Shown piece after piece: positions 34,069 to 42,381 of a stretch of 64,000 nucleotides of DNA. A program made the translations under genes and the position numbers. The DNA comes from a virus. Each line of letters begins with the position of its first letter. Within the stretch, counting starts at the first letter, position 1. The notes below the pieces were generated by a model. That model had not been told where the DNA came from, did not search any database, and saw only the letters and a program-made list of their open reading frames with translations. The stretch lies in the IMG/VR virus record IMGVR_UViG_3300032236_000552, positions 35,865 through 99,864 of that record. One strand, given 5' to 3'.

Positions 34069-34518
34069 TTATTTCGCAGGTCGGATTAGCGATACACCGT
34101 TGTTGGTGATAGCCGTTAGTTCTTGTTGCAACTTAACTACTTGCTCTGCAAACGATTTGCGTGCGTAGTCATGGTATGAGTCAGGGATTTGCGCTAAGAC
34201 TTCTTTATCTATTTGGTGAAACCACTCATCACGAAAACGCAAGCCACCGTCTTTACGATAGCCTCGCACCTTTAAGTTGTTAAGTACGAAGGACTCTTTA
34301 TCCTCGTAATTGAGTTGGTAATCTAATCGTTCTAGTCTTACCTTCTTTTTAGTACCAGTCTTTTGCCAACCATTAGTTGCAGAGTTCCAGTTGTAATCCC
34401 ACTCATCTATCTCAATGATTATCTGCTCTGTCTCTGATAGTTCTACATAACAACTCATGCTGATACCGCTACTACTCTCAACACTTGTGTCTGTGCTTGG
34501 TGCAGTTATTACTTTCAT
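34069..34518 (-). CDS. Unknown protein (149 aa)
   Basis: Start at 34518 (MKVITAPS) with AAGGAGG at 7 bp spacing, which is better than the ORF start at 34569. Beta-rich, acidic. Its last codons are IRPAK, encoded by the 13-bp repeat. Confidence 0.6.
   Translation of the reverse strand: MKVITAPSTDTSVESSSGISMSCYVELSETEQIIIEIDEWDYNWNSATNGWQKTGTKKKVRLERLDYQLNYEDKESFVLNNLKVRGYRKDGGLRFRDEWFHQIDKEVLAQIPDSYHDYARKSFAEQVVKLQQELTAITNNGVSLIRPAK
34073..34085 (-). repeat. 13-bp repeat TTCGCAGGTCGGA, copy 3
   Basis: Overlaps the end of the upstream gene and lies in the leader of the two-HTH gene. Confidence 0.8.
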
Positions 34519-34556
34519 ATCATGTCCTCCTTGTTTCGGTACTACGTATAGGGTCA

Positions 34557-34991
34557 TTAGTTCTCCCATAGTTCTTGTTCTTGTTCTAGTTCTATTGCGT
34601 AGTCTCTATCCATAATCTCTAGTAAGTGGTCGTAGGCTTCTATGGGGTTGTGGTGGACACAATCCTCAAACTCCTCCTCATAAATACTTCGACACTCATA
34701 CCAGTTGTTCATGTCTATAACTAACTTGTCTTGTTCTACGAGTTCATACAACTTTTGGTCGGTGTTAATTCCTGTTCTTTCTAAGTCCTCAATAGTTACT
34801 AACTTATCGTCCAAAAGAAGTCTGACTTCTCCATAGACTCCAACATAACCGCACTCATTAGTTGGAGTCTTTACTGTGATTACTGGGTTGTGACCGCCAT
34901 GCCAAAGACTGTCTGCTTTATCAGGGTCAGTTAGGTCGTGAATAACATCAGCAGACCAGCCTTCGGGTGCTTCATATACAACTGGCTTCAT
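34557..34991 (-). CDS. Acidic protein ending in LWEN (144 aa)
   Basis: Start at 34991 (MKPVVYEAPEGW), overlapping the upstream stop (TGATG). Acidic with Trp/Tyr; repeated QEQE before the end. Not recognised. Confidence 0.6.
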   Translation of the reverse strand: MKPVVYEAPEGWSADVIHDLTDPDKADSLWHGGHNPVITVKTPTNECGYVGVYGEVRLLLDDKLVTIEDLERTGINTDQKLYELVEQDKLVIDMNNWYECRSIYEEEFEDCVHHNPIEAYDHLLEIMDRDYAIELEQEQELWEN

Positions 34992-35704
34992 CAGTAACCG
35001 TATTTCTTGGCGCATATCGCACCCATACCACCAGCGATTGACTTGGCTTTTGTAAGTGTGCGACCACAATGGCAACAACGACCAGTCTGTGCTGAGTATT
35101 TAATTGCGTCTCTTAGTGTGAGTCGGTGTGCAGGAGTAATAAGTGGCAAGATATTTTTCTTGCTATCGTCTCTAACATACTTCTTTTGCTCATCAGAGTA
35201 CGACCACACCTGCCACTTCTTGCTCTCTACTCCTAACCTAATCGAGTAGATAACTCCTTCATATAGATACGCCCCCACTTCTGTAATCTGCATAGTGGGT
35301 TCTTTAGTTGCTTTAGTACGCAACGTGTTTATGAGTTCTGATACTTCTTTACGAGTGAAGTATTTTAATTCACGCACCTTGTTCTTTTGCAAGACATAAA
35401 GGTAAGCCTCTAACCCACCTTCTTTTGTATCCACGAGACTCTGTGCATACGCAACTTGCTTATCAGTTGCGTACTCAACGTAGTCAGGCTTAGTAGGACA
35501 CGACAATAGTGAAGTGATTAAGTCACCAGCACCTTGCACATTTAACTTCGTTAGTTCCTCGTCAGTTAATTTGCAAGCGTGTTGCTTTTCATTTAGTAAC
35601 TTCTTTATGAAGTTTATTTGCTTCTCACTTGCATAACGCACTTGGTACTCACCGTACTGATTGCCACCTCGTGAGCCACCTGCCTTGTGAAGTGTTGTGG
35701 TCAT
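34991..35704 (-). CDS. DUF6011-type zinc protein (237 aa)
   Basis: C-terminal CCHCGRTLTKAKSIAGGMGAICA is the DUF6011 ribbon, a family found in many phage proteins. The first half has repeated YASEKQINFIKKLL and YATDKQVAYAQSLV segments, each probably one helix-loop unit. Role unknown. Confidence 0.75.
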   Translation of the reverse strand: MTTTLHKAGGSRGGNQYGEYQVRYASEKQINFIKKLLNEKQHACKLTDEELTKLNVQGAGDLITSLLSCPTKPDYVEYATDKQVAYAQSLVDTKEGGLEAYLYVLQKNKVRELKYFTRKEVSELINTLRTKATKEPTMQITEVGAYLYEGVIYSIRLGVESKKWQVWSYSDEQKKYVRDDSKKNILPLITPAHRLTLRDAIKYSAQTGRCCHCGRTLTKAKSIAGGMGAICAKKYGY

Positions 35705-35871
35705 AGTGTTTTCCCTTCCAGTTGTTGATTGGCAGAGTTCTTTATATGCGCCTGTACGTCACTCACACCATGAGCGACTGCATAGAACCCTCCAGCATTT
35801 AGTCGTGCCTTCTCCTGCCCCAGCACTCTGAGCAGGAGAGATACTTGCTCCTCTGATAGTTCGATATTCAT
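35701..35871 (-). CDS. Small protein (56 aa)
   Basis: ATGA overlap with the downstream gene and TAATG with the upstream one. Helical start (LSEEQVSLLLRVLGQEKARL), polar end. Probably a small regulator or adaptor, not recognised. Confidence 0.55.
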   Translation of the reverse strand: MNIELSEEQVSLLLRVLGQEKARLNAGGFYAVAHGVSDVQAHIKNSANQQLEGKTL

Positions 35872-36452
35872 TACAACACCGCCTTTCCTTCATAAGCGAG
35901 TTCCAGCAAACGCTCAAACTCTTTAATGCCGACTGTTACAACGCCCTTGTAAGACTCCTCGTAACCTGTTGTATCAACACTCACCTCTGCATTACCCACG
36001 AGTTCCGAGAGACTTGTAAGGATAGAAGTCTTAGAACGTGCGACTTCCTCCTGCACTCGTGCTTGTAGTTCACGTACCTTTCTACGCTTCTCCTCCTCAA
36101 TGCGCCTTGCTTCTTGCTCCGCTTGATTACGGTTAGCCCATAGTGGCTCTAGTGTTGCCCACTCAATGAGAATATCTGCTAGTCGTGCAGTCCAGTAGAA
36201 GTCATTACCGTTCTTATCTTTAGCAGTTACAAGAACGCCAACTGAACGGTGACCTTCTGGTGCTTTCTTAAACTGTGTACGGTCTTGTGTGCGACTGTTA
36301 GGGTCATACTCAAACTTAGTTAGTTCCAACACCGTTGCTTTTAGAACGTCAGACTCTCGTACTGTATTAACGTCACGACTGTTCTTACTGTTGTATTCCC
36401 ATGCAGGAAAGATTGCGTACTCTGTACCAACTTGTAGTTCGGATAGTTTCAT
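35871..36452 (-). CDS. Unknown protein with coiled coil (193 aa)
   Basis: Beta-rich N-terminal 90 residues, then a charged coiled coil (RNQAEQEARRIEEEKRRKVRELQ), then a helical end. TAAGGAGCATATCTAA gives its ribosome site. Its leader contains a 13-bp repeat. Confidence 0.65.
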   Translation of the reverse strand: MKLSELQVGTEYAIFPAWEYNSKNSRDVNTVRESDVLKATVLELTKFEYDPNSRTQDRTQFKKAPEGHRSVGVLVTAKDKNGNDFYWTARLADILIEWATLEPLWANRNQAEQEARRIEEEKRRKVRELQARVQEEVARSKTSILTSLSELVGNAEVSVDTTGYEESYKGVVTVGIKEFERLLELAYEGKAVL

Positions 36453-36474
36453 TTAGATATGCTCCTTATAGATT

Positions 36475-36487
36475 TTCGCAGGTCGGA
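36475..36487 (-). repeat. 13-bp repeat TTCGCAGGTCGGA, copy 4
   Basis: In the leader of the preceding gene, followed 11 bp away by the 10-bp hairpin at 36499. Confidence 0.8.
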
Positions 36488-36498
36488 TTTTTTGTAAT

Positions 36499-36525
36499 GA
36501 GTGGCGAGCAGATAACTCGCCACTC
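36499..36525 (-). terminator. GAGTGGCGAG/CTCGCCACTC hairpin A
   Basis: 10-bp perfect stem with 7-base loop, 14 bp after the VWA gene. Same stem sequence as hairpin B. Downstream lies A/T-rich DNA (ATTACAAAAAATCC on the minus strand). Confidence 0.75.
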
Positions 36526-36538
36526 TCTTGTAACTTCT

Positions 36539-38539
36539 TTAAGCATTAACCAAACGGCGTGAGATAGCAATACGCACTAGGTCTTTACCGAGTGTGAGAA
36601 TATCTCGTGCAGTTTTGATATTAGTCATTAACTCAAACTCGTGGCGATAACGATTAAGAACATCATCATTTAAGTCTGAGTCATAGAGAAGTGCTTGGCA
36701 GGTAAGGACACCAGCGTTACGCATTTCTGTAACTGCTTGCTCTCCTTCTTTTGTATCCCATGCACCGTCAGTAATCATAAAGAGGATTTTGATTGGCTTC
36801 TTGCTCTCAGCCAAAACTCTCTTAGCAAACAAAAGAGACTCACATGGATTTGTTCCACCGCTTGCTCCTCCGTCACGAATAGTTGTACCTGCTCGTTCAT
36901 CAGCACCATAAAGAAGTGTTGTGCCGTAATCGAATAGTGCAACTGTTGTACGTGCTTGCACACGCTCTAGTGCAGACTTAATAGCCCACATGGATTGGTA
37001 AGCATGATTGGCTGAGTCACCACTCATACTGCCCGACTTATCAAGGAGGATAACTGCCTCAATATCGCAAACATCATCTATGCCCTCAGTCCATGAGTCA
37101 AAGATTGTGTCGAAGTCTGCTCCTTGTATATAACGCTGAACGTTCACCTTTCCAGTATCGGTAGCACGCAACCATGCTGGGTCATAATCAGAACGCAAAC
37201 GCTCTAGTTCACGACCAAACGATTTAGCAACACCGATTAACTCAGGAGGAGTTGCAACGTCTTTGTAGTTAGCACGTTCAGGAGTCTTAGCGTTACCGCC
37301 GTCAAGGTCGCTAGAGATACCTAACTGTTTTGCAATTCGATTAACTTCTTTAGAAAGTTCTTTTGCAACATCATTAAATATATCTTGCAACGTATCTGTG
37401 ACTTGTTGATTGTCTCCTGTTGTTCCAATGCTTGTACCAATGCCCTTGCCACCTTCTTGTGGTGAAGGACTGTCGTACTCGCTATCGCTTTCAGTATCAG
37501 AGTCACCGTCACCGTCAGAGTCACCGTCACCGCTACCGTCAAAAGGCTTACCGCCATTACCGTTAGCAGTATTGGTATCGTCTTTAGCAGTATCGCTATC
37601 GCCGTTACCTTCATCATCAGACTCATCAGCAGGAGTATCAAGAACAACATCAAGAACAACATCACCCTTCTTAGGAGAACGTTGCTTGTCTTTTTCTTGT
37701 TCTGATTTTTTCGCAGGTCGGACGTTGCTTGACTCGTATCCGTCTGTTGGTCGGTGGTCGTGTCCATGAGGATTATGCACTCGCACCCAAACGTCACGTC
37801 CACCTTCTCCTTCACCTTCACCGTTGCCAGTATTAACTGGTGGAAGGTTCTTTAGAAGTTCTGCATACTCTGTAATGAGTTGGTATGCAGTCTCGGTCAC
37901 TTCATCATTACCAGTAAGAATTAAATCGTTGTATTGGTCAATGATTTCAGCGAACGCATGAATATCTTGTGGGTTCTTAAACTTATCTACCGACAACTGG
38001 CGCAACTCAACTGGTAGATAAGTGCGACCATAGATAAGTGGGAAAGAAGTTGCTACTGCTTCCTCGTTCTGAATTAGATAGTCAGCGATTGTTGCAGTAA
38101 GCCAACCTTCCAATGGTGGGAGATAGCCAACGAGTAAGTTCTCGATACGCATATCCTCTAAAGAATTAAAGGCTTGCCATAACTCACGAGAGTTATCAGA
38201 CTCTTTAATCTTGATAACAAGATTGCTTCCGTTTCTTGGCGTATAACGCAAATGAGCGTACTCATGGAAGCAGAGACCTTGCAACGACAAAATTGACTTA
38301 GCAGTGAAGTCATATTTAATTTCTGCAAGATTAAAACTTACTGACGAAGTGCTTGACCATGCAGGGGCAGGATACTCAGGACGATTAACGATATTGACTT
38401 TAATCTTGCGACCAGTCAAAACGCTAAGTGTCTTAGTGAATATCTCACCAAAAGACTGTAAGTGATTTTGCTTTTTGATTTGTAATTCTTTTTCTTTATC
38501 TGTCTGTTCTACTGCAAACTTCGGCATTACGGTAGTCAT
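36539..38539 (-). CDS. VWA-domain protein with HEXXH motif, CobT-like
   Basis: 666 residues. Domain order: N-terminal region with CFHEYAHLRYT (H92-H96, zinc metallopeptidase-type HExxH), a middle linker very rich in Asp, Ser, Gly and Glu (about 280-370), and a C-terminal VWA domain with the MIDAS turn DKSGSMS (about 500) and TDGAW. This order resembles CobT and DUF2201-type proteins, which partner with a MoxR/CobS AAA+ ATPase; such an ATPase is encoded directly upstream. Role unclear: chelatase subunit or chaperone. Confidence 0.8.
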   Translation of the reverse strand: MTTVMPKFAVEQTDKEKELQIKKQNHLQSFGEIFTKTLSVLTGRKIKVNIVNRPEYPAPAWSSTSSVSFNLAEIKYDFTAKSILSLQGLCFHEYAHLRYTPRNGSNLVIKIKESDNSRELWQAFNSLEDMRIENLLVGYLPPLEGWLTATIADYLIQNEEAVATSFPLIYGRTYLPVELRQLSVDKFKNPQDIHAFAEIIDQYNDLILTGNDEVTETAYQLITEYAELLKNLPPVNTGNGEGEGEGGRDVWVRVHNPHGHDHRPTDGYESSNVRPAKKSEQEKDKQRSPKKGDVVLDVVLDTPADESDDEGNGDSDTAKDDTNTANGNGGKPFDGSGDGDSDGDGDSDTESDSEYDSPSPQEGGKGIGTSIGTTGDNQQVTDTLQDIFNDVAKELSKEVNRIAKQLGISSDLDGGNAKTPERANYKDVATPPELIGVAKSFGRELERLRSDYDPAWLRATDTGKVNVQRYIQGADFDTIFDSWTEGIDDVCDIEAVILLDKSGSMSGDSANHAYQSMWAIKSALERVQARTTVALFDYGTTLLYGADERAGTTIRDGGASGGTNPCESLLFAKRVLAESKKPIKILFMITDGAWDTKEGEQAVTEMRNAGVLTCQALLYDSDLNDDVLNRYRHEFELMTNIKTARDILTLGKDLVRIAISRRLVNA
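37710..37722 (-). repeat. 13-bp repeat TTCGCAGGTCGGA, copy 5
   Basis: Inside the VWA gene, encoding VRPAK. Confidence 0.75.
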
Positions 38540-38562
38540 TTATTTGTTGCCTCTCTATTTAT

Positions 38563-38575
38563 TTCGCAGGTTGGA
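38563..38575 (-). repeat. 13-bp repeat, copy 6 (one mismatch)
   Basis: TTCGCAGGTTGGA, one base different from the others. Lies in the leader of the VWA gene and is followed 4 bp away by hairpin B. Confidence 0.7.
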
Positions 38576-38579
38576 TAAT

Positions 38580-38605
38580 GAGTGGCGAGCATTTACTCGC
38601 CACTC
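38580..38605 (-). terminator. GAGTGGCGAG/CTCGCCACTC hairpin B
   Basis: Same 10-bp stem as hairpin A with a 6-base loop, between the AAA+ gene and the VWA gene. The pair of identical stems, each next to a 13-bp repeat, suggests a duplicated control unit. Confidence 0.75.
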
Positions 38606-38619
38606 TACTTGCAACGGTA

Positions 38620-39963
38620 TTACGCAACAACTTCGCTTTCGAGATGAGAACGGTGTGCTTCCAAAAGAAGTTTCACACTTGCCTTCTCATCATCTCGGAA
38701 GTTGTTAAGGAAGTTATCAACTGCATAGTTGTAACTAATATCTCTAGCAAACTTCTCAAAGTTCTTTAGAAGTCTTGTAGAGATTGGTGTCTCATAAACA
38801 CCAGCGATTGCTTCCTCACGCATTTGTTGTGCGAGGCGTAGCAAGGTCGGTGACTTAATAAACTGCTTCTCAATTTCGATGTCGTACTCGAAAGTCCACT
38901 TGTGTTGGAAGCGGTCAGCGAACGCTTGATTAAACTCTTGCGTTCCACGATAACCTCGTGAAGCAGGATTGTAAGAACCGATAAGCAAGACATTTTCTCC
39001 TGCTTCGATTACTTCGCCCTTGTGGTCTAGCAATATCAACTGACGGCGTGAGTCCAACGTTGGGTGAATTGCAGAGGAAAACTTAGAGGGCATACAAGAC
39101 AACTCATCTAAGTTAATAACTGCATTTCCATTACGCCAGCACTCTGTAAAACCACCGTCTTGCCAAACAAGATTGCCTTGCTCGCTAGGAATAACCTTGC
39201 CGAACAACTGTCCTGTATCTATGCCAACGTTAAAGTTCACCGAGTAATAACGCAAACCTCTTTTGCTTGCATAGACCATGCCACTTGTTGTCTTACCAGT
39301 ACCAGCGTCTCCTGCAATAAGGATATTGTGACCGTTCTTCATGGCGTAGTCGTACAACTCTGTTTCAGTTTCACCACTTGCAAACGTGCGTTCGACATAA
39401 CCTGAGATTTCAGGATTGCTTGCAGAAGGTACGAACGACAATGAGTTTTCATCAAAGTTGTGTTCGATTGCTTGCAACGGTTCACGAACAACCTTAATGA
39501 CTGGTGCTGGTGCAACTGTTGTCTGTGCTTTCGTTGCAGACTTATCTGAACGTCCGTCAGAACGATAAGCAGACAATAGGTTGGGGTCTTGTTGTATCAA
39601 AGTATCAACCTCTTTCAGTAAGTCTCCAACTGTTTTGTTAGAGACTGATTGGTGACGTAAGCGATATTGCTTCGTCAATTTCTGAATTAGAACAACTGGG
39701 TATGAATTGTTAGCGAGTGCAGACTGGTCTGCTTCTGTAAGTGGTGTTGATAGAACCTCACCGACAATAAGGTCGGTGTAAGTATCAGCGTTAGAAATAA
39801 TTGTTTCGTAATCAAGCGCATTAGTCCAAGCGTTGCTTTCGCCTCGCCCTCCATTTGTAATGCGAGTAAGTGCGTACTGCTTACCGTTATGGCTTGCGAG
39901 TAATAGTTGTTGCAAAGTATCTGCTTGTGAAGTCTTACCTGTAATGAGAATTGCATACGACAT
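38620..39963 (-). CDS. MoxR/CobS-like AAA+ ATPase
   Basis: 447 residues. Walker A GDAGTGKT (218-225), Walker B AVINLDELSCM (about 280-290), sensor-1 GSYNPAS and RGT-type turn are those of MoxR/CobS proteins. The first 200 residues are a variable N-terminal arm with an acidic, low-complexity section. Its usual partner is the VWA protein encoded just downstream, with the two genes joined by the hairpin/repeat unit. Confidence 0.85.
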   Translation of the reverse strand: MSYAILITGKTSQADTLQQLLLASHNGKQYALTRITNGGRGESNAWTNALDYETIISNADTYTDLIVGEVLSTPLTEADQSALANNSYPVVLIQKLTKQYRLRHQSVSNKTVGDLLKEVDTLIQQDPNLLSAYRSDGRSDKSATKAQTTVAPAPVIKVVREPLQAIEHNFDENSLSFVPSASNPEISGYVERTFASGETETELYDYAMKNGHNILIAGDAGTGKTTSGMVYASKRGLRYYSVNFNVGIDTGQLFGKVIPSEQGNLVWQDGGFTECWRNGNAVINLDELSCMPSKFSSAIHPTLDSRRQLILLDHKGEVIEAGENVLLIGSYNPASRGYRGTQEFNQAFADRFQHKWTFEYDIEIEKQFIKSPTLLRLAQQMREEAIAGVYETPISTRLLKNFEKFARDISYNYAVDNFLNNFRDDEKASVKLLLEAHRSHLESEVVA

Positions 39964-39989
39964 TTATTGCTCCGTTTTCTTGTTAGTTG

Positions 39990-40232
39990 TTAGAGTGAGA
40001 ATTGGTGATAGAGACTTGCAACTTCTTTTAACTTTTTTTCTGCTTGCTTGTTCACGTCACGTAACGCTTTACGCAACTGTTTTTCTGTAACCATTTGCAG
40101 TAATGCAAGGTGCATGGTGTAGAACAACTGCTCATCATCTAAAGAAGGATTAAGAAAGTTGATTGCTTCTTTTAGTTGTTGTTCCAGTTGTAGTTTTTCT
40201 ATGAGTACGTTTTTCGCAGGTCGGATTTTTTT
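39990..40232 (-). other. In-frame extension after a UGA stop (80 codons)
   Basis: Follows the stop of 40233-40547 in the same frame and has no good start codon of its own. Encodes a charged helical sequence (KQLRKALRDVNKQAEKKLKE). Could be stop readthrough, a gene with an unusual start, or a degraded remnant; an internal ATG gives only 41 residues. Confidence 0.4.
40213..40225 (-). repeat. 13-bp repeat TTCGCAGGTCGGA, copy 7
   Basis: Just after the UGA stop at 40233, read in frame as IRPAK. Preceded by an A8 run. Confidence 0.8.
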
Positions 40233-40547
40233 TCACACCCATAACCCTTCTCGTAGTTGGTGTGCAAACGTTACGAACGTGTAATCGTCTTTTGTATTTA
40301 GTAATCCTTTTACTATCGGTGTCTTACATGACTGACGTTCTTTTAAGTTGGCGTGTAACTTCTTTACAAACAAACGCAACAACTTAATTTCGTTTTGATA
40401 TGAGTCAATATCAAACACGTCAATAACAAAGAACAACCCTGCTACTTCTGAAAAGTCAATGCCACGAATACACGCAGTATTTTTTGGCACGACAATTTTA
40501 TTTCGTAATAGTTCTTGCGCTTCTGCTGGTGTGATTTCACAAGACAC
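40233..40547 (-). CDS. Unknown protein (104 aa)
   Basis: Mixed alpha/beta; ends REGLWV, a weak member of the LW-tail group. UGA stop is followed in frame by 80 open codons. Not recognised. Confidence 0.6.
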   Translation of the reverse strand: MSCEITPAEAQELLRNKIVVPKNTACIRGIDFSEVAGLFFVIDVFDIDSYQNEIKLLRLFVKKLHANLKERQSCKTPIVKGLLNTKDDYTFVTFAHQLREGLWV

Positions 40548-40740
40548 TTAGTAGTTCCTCCCTAACTTCTTTAGTCCAGTTGTTCTTTTGAGTTGTGCGA
40601 CCATGACTGTCGTTCCTATGCCACTTACTAAAGTGACGTGTGCCTTCTGAATAGAACCAGTAATCAAAACGTGCGCCACGTTCAGGTAAGTCTGACGGCT
40701 TCACGTAATCAAACGGCTTGTGTGCAAACGTGTGCGACAT
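40537..40740 (-). CDS. Unknown basic protein (67 aa)
   Basis: Basic, His-rich, aromatic (RFDYWFYSEGTRHFSKWHRND); no clear motif. Probably binds nucleic acid. Overlaps both neighbours. Confidence 0.55.
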   Translation of the reverse strand: MSHTFAHKPFDYVKPSDLPERGARFDYWFYSEGTRHFSKWHRNDSHGRTTQKNNWTKEVREELLSVL

Positions 40741-40844
40741 TAGTTAGTTACCTTTCGTAGAAGTGATACCAACGACATGAAGGACTCTCCTTCATCATCT
40801 ATAAGAAGTGTTACGCCTTGCTCATCAACTGTTGCGATAGTCAT
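40740..40844 (-). CDS. Small peptide (34 aa)
   Basis: Overlaps the next gene's ATG by 1 bp (TAATG). AGGAGAAATAAATAAATG gives a ribosome site. Acidic, helical; no function visible. Confidence 0.45.
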   Translation of the reverse strand: MTIATVDEQGVTLLIDDEGESFMSLVSLLRKVTN

Positions 40845-40877
40845 TTATTTATTTCTCCTTTTTCTTGTATCGGTTTA

Positions 40878-41087
40878 TTAGTGAGGATAAAGAAGGTCAA
40901 TGCAGTATTGCGATAGTTGTTCGATTGGCTTGTGCTTGCATACTTCGGGAGTTGTTATATCAAACAACTTATATATAACGTAGATTGCAACACCAGCGAT
41001 TAGTAATGCACGCAAACGCTTTCCACGTTTTGTTAATCGCCACGTTGTAGTTGTAGAAGTTCGCAGGTCGGATTTTTTGTTAGGCAT
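40878..41087 (-). CDS. Small membrane protein (69 aa)
   Basis: Basic N-terminus (13-bp repeat encodes SDLR at residues 6-9), then one hydrophobic helix (LLIAGVAIYVIYKLF), then a short outside-like Cys-containing end. Single-pass membrane protein, function unknown. Confidence 0.6.
   Translation of the reverse strand: MPNKKSDLRTSTTTTWRLTKRGKRLRALLIAGVAIYVIYKLFDITTPEVCKHKPIEQLSQYCIDLLYPH
41060..41072 (-). repeat. 13-bp repeat TTCGCAGGTCGGA, copy 8
   Basis: Inside the start of the membrane-protein gene, encoding SDLR. Confidence 0.75.
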
Positions 41088-41307
41088 TATTTTCTACTCC
41101 TGTCTTAACACTAAACGGTGCTAACTGAATTGTTTTGTTAGTTAAATAAGTATCAAACAATTCAGTTGCAAGCATTTCTACGTAGTGTGTATTTAACTTG
41201 TCGGAGATTGCAGACCAGTCTGTCTTTTCATTATGAAGTGCAAAGTAGATAGCAACAATGTCTTTTGTTTCGAGAACGAGTGAACCAGTTGTTGAGTCAA
41301 TTACCAT
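41080..41307 (-). CDS. Unknown small protein (75 aa)
   Basis: Ordered alpha/beta sequence (VIDSTTGSLVLETKDIVAIYFAL). Overlaps the downstream gene by 8 bp. Not recognised. Confidence 0.55.
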   Translation of the reverse strand: MVIDSTTGSLVLETKDIVAIYFALHNEKTDWSAISDKLNTHYVEMLATELFDTYLTNKTIQLAPFSVKTGVENNA

Positions 41308-41365
41308 TTGTATTTTTCTCCTTAGTGATTAGTTGATTGGTAGTTGTTATTACGTTGTTGTGCAA

Positions 41366-41725
41366 CTAGAAGTTAATCTGTCCGTAGATTGCTTGTTGTA
41401 AAACAAGATATGCAAAGCAACCGTCATAATCCTCATGGTCGAGTCGGTGACCGTAACAATGAGTCTGATTGTTCTTTAGCAAAGTTGCGTAAGCGTTTAG
41501 TAGTTGTTCGATATTAAGAACGCAAGGTAACTCCTTGTAATAACCGTTCTCATCTAAGTTATCAACGTCTAAGTATTGCAACGTAATAATTTGTGTGTCC
41601 TCGTTGTAATCCAAAGTACGTGGTACAACAAAGTCGGTGCAACCATAGAAGTCAGAACCAGTAATTGCGTCAAAGAACTCGGTGTTGTTGATTTCTTTTG
41701 TGATTGTGATTGTTGTTGTAGCCAT
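41366..41725 (-). CDS. Unknown acidic protein (119 aa)
   Basis: Beta-rich with many Asp/Glu and aromatic residues; FFDAITGSDFYGCTDFVVP is the first strand-turn. Not recognised. GGAGCAACAAATAAATG is the ribosome site. Confidence 0.6.
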   Translation of the reverse strand: MATTTITITKEINNTEFFDAITGSDFYGCTDFVVPRTLDYNEDTQIITLQYLDVDNLDENGYYKELPCVLNIEQLLNAYATLLKNNQTHCYGHRLDHEDYDGCFAYLVLQQAIYGQINF

Positions 41726-41789
41726 TTATTTGTTGCTCCTTTTTTATTAGTTGTTGTTGGTATTTGTTAGTAAGTTTTTTTGCAACTGA

Positions 41790-42260
41790 TTAAAGAGAAG
41801 CAAGTTGTGATTGCAACTCGTTGATTTGGCGAGTGATTACTTCCTTCTCAAAGTTAGAGAAAAGAAGTTCGACATATTTGTTAATGATTGTAAGCACGTA
41901 ACTTTCACCAGCGATAACTGCAATATCGTGCGCCTCCTGCAAACGTGAAGCGGTGTGACGTTCTACGTTGATGTTGTTGATGTTGATATGAGATGAGCGA
42001 GTACCTAAAGACGTTTTGTATTCGTTGTACCACTCACTAAATCCGTCAGGAGTTCCAACGTGATTGCGATAACCAACACGAATAACACTTTCGTAAAGTT
42101 CCCAACCACGTTGTTTTGTTGTTTCGATAGAAACAATTAAACCGAGAACCGAATACGTATTCGCCAAACCACTCTTAGATGAATAAGCGATTGACGAATT
42201 GTTTTTGATTGTTGCAGTTGTTTCGTTAATCAAGTGAGTTGTTAGTGTGCGTGTATCCAT
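41790..42260 (-). CDS. Unknown helical protein (156 aa)
   Basis: Mostly helical with a coiled-coil-like end (NFEKEVITRQINELQSQLASL). The last gene of the minus-strand block (first to be transcribed). AAAGGAGCAACAACTAA precedes its ATG. Confidence 0.6.
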   Translation of the reverse strand: MDTRTLTTHLINETTATIKNNSSIAYSSKSGLANTYSVLGLIVSIETTKQRGWELYESVIRVGYRNHVGTPDGFSEWYNEYKTSLGTRSSHININNINVERHTASRLQEAHDIAVIAGESYVLTIINKYVELLFSNFEKEVITRQINELQSQLASL

Positions 42261-42332
42261 TTAGTTGTTGCTCCTTTTTTATTAGTAGTTGTTATTTTGA
42301 TTACGTGCAAGTGATTAACAAGTAATCACCAC

Positions 42333-42381
42333 CACTCACTCGTGTTGTTGTAAGTAACCGTTACAACGCAACGAGTGAGTG
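42333..42381 (-). promoter_or_regulatory. Long hairpin in minus-strand leader
   Basis: CACTCACTCGT and ACGAGTGAGTG pair with an inner TTGTAA/TTACAA stem; about 21 pairs with 2-3 mismatches and a 7-base loop. It lies 73 bp upstream of the first minus-strand gene, so it may attenuate transcription. Confidence 0.55.
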
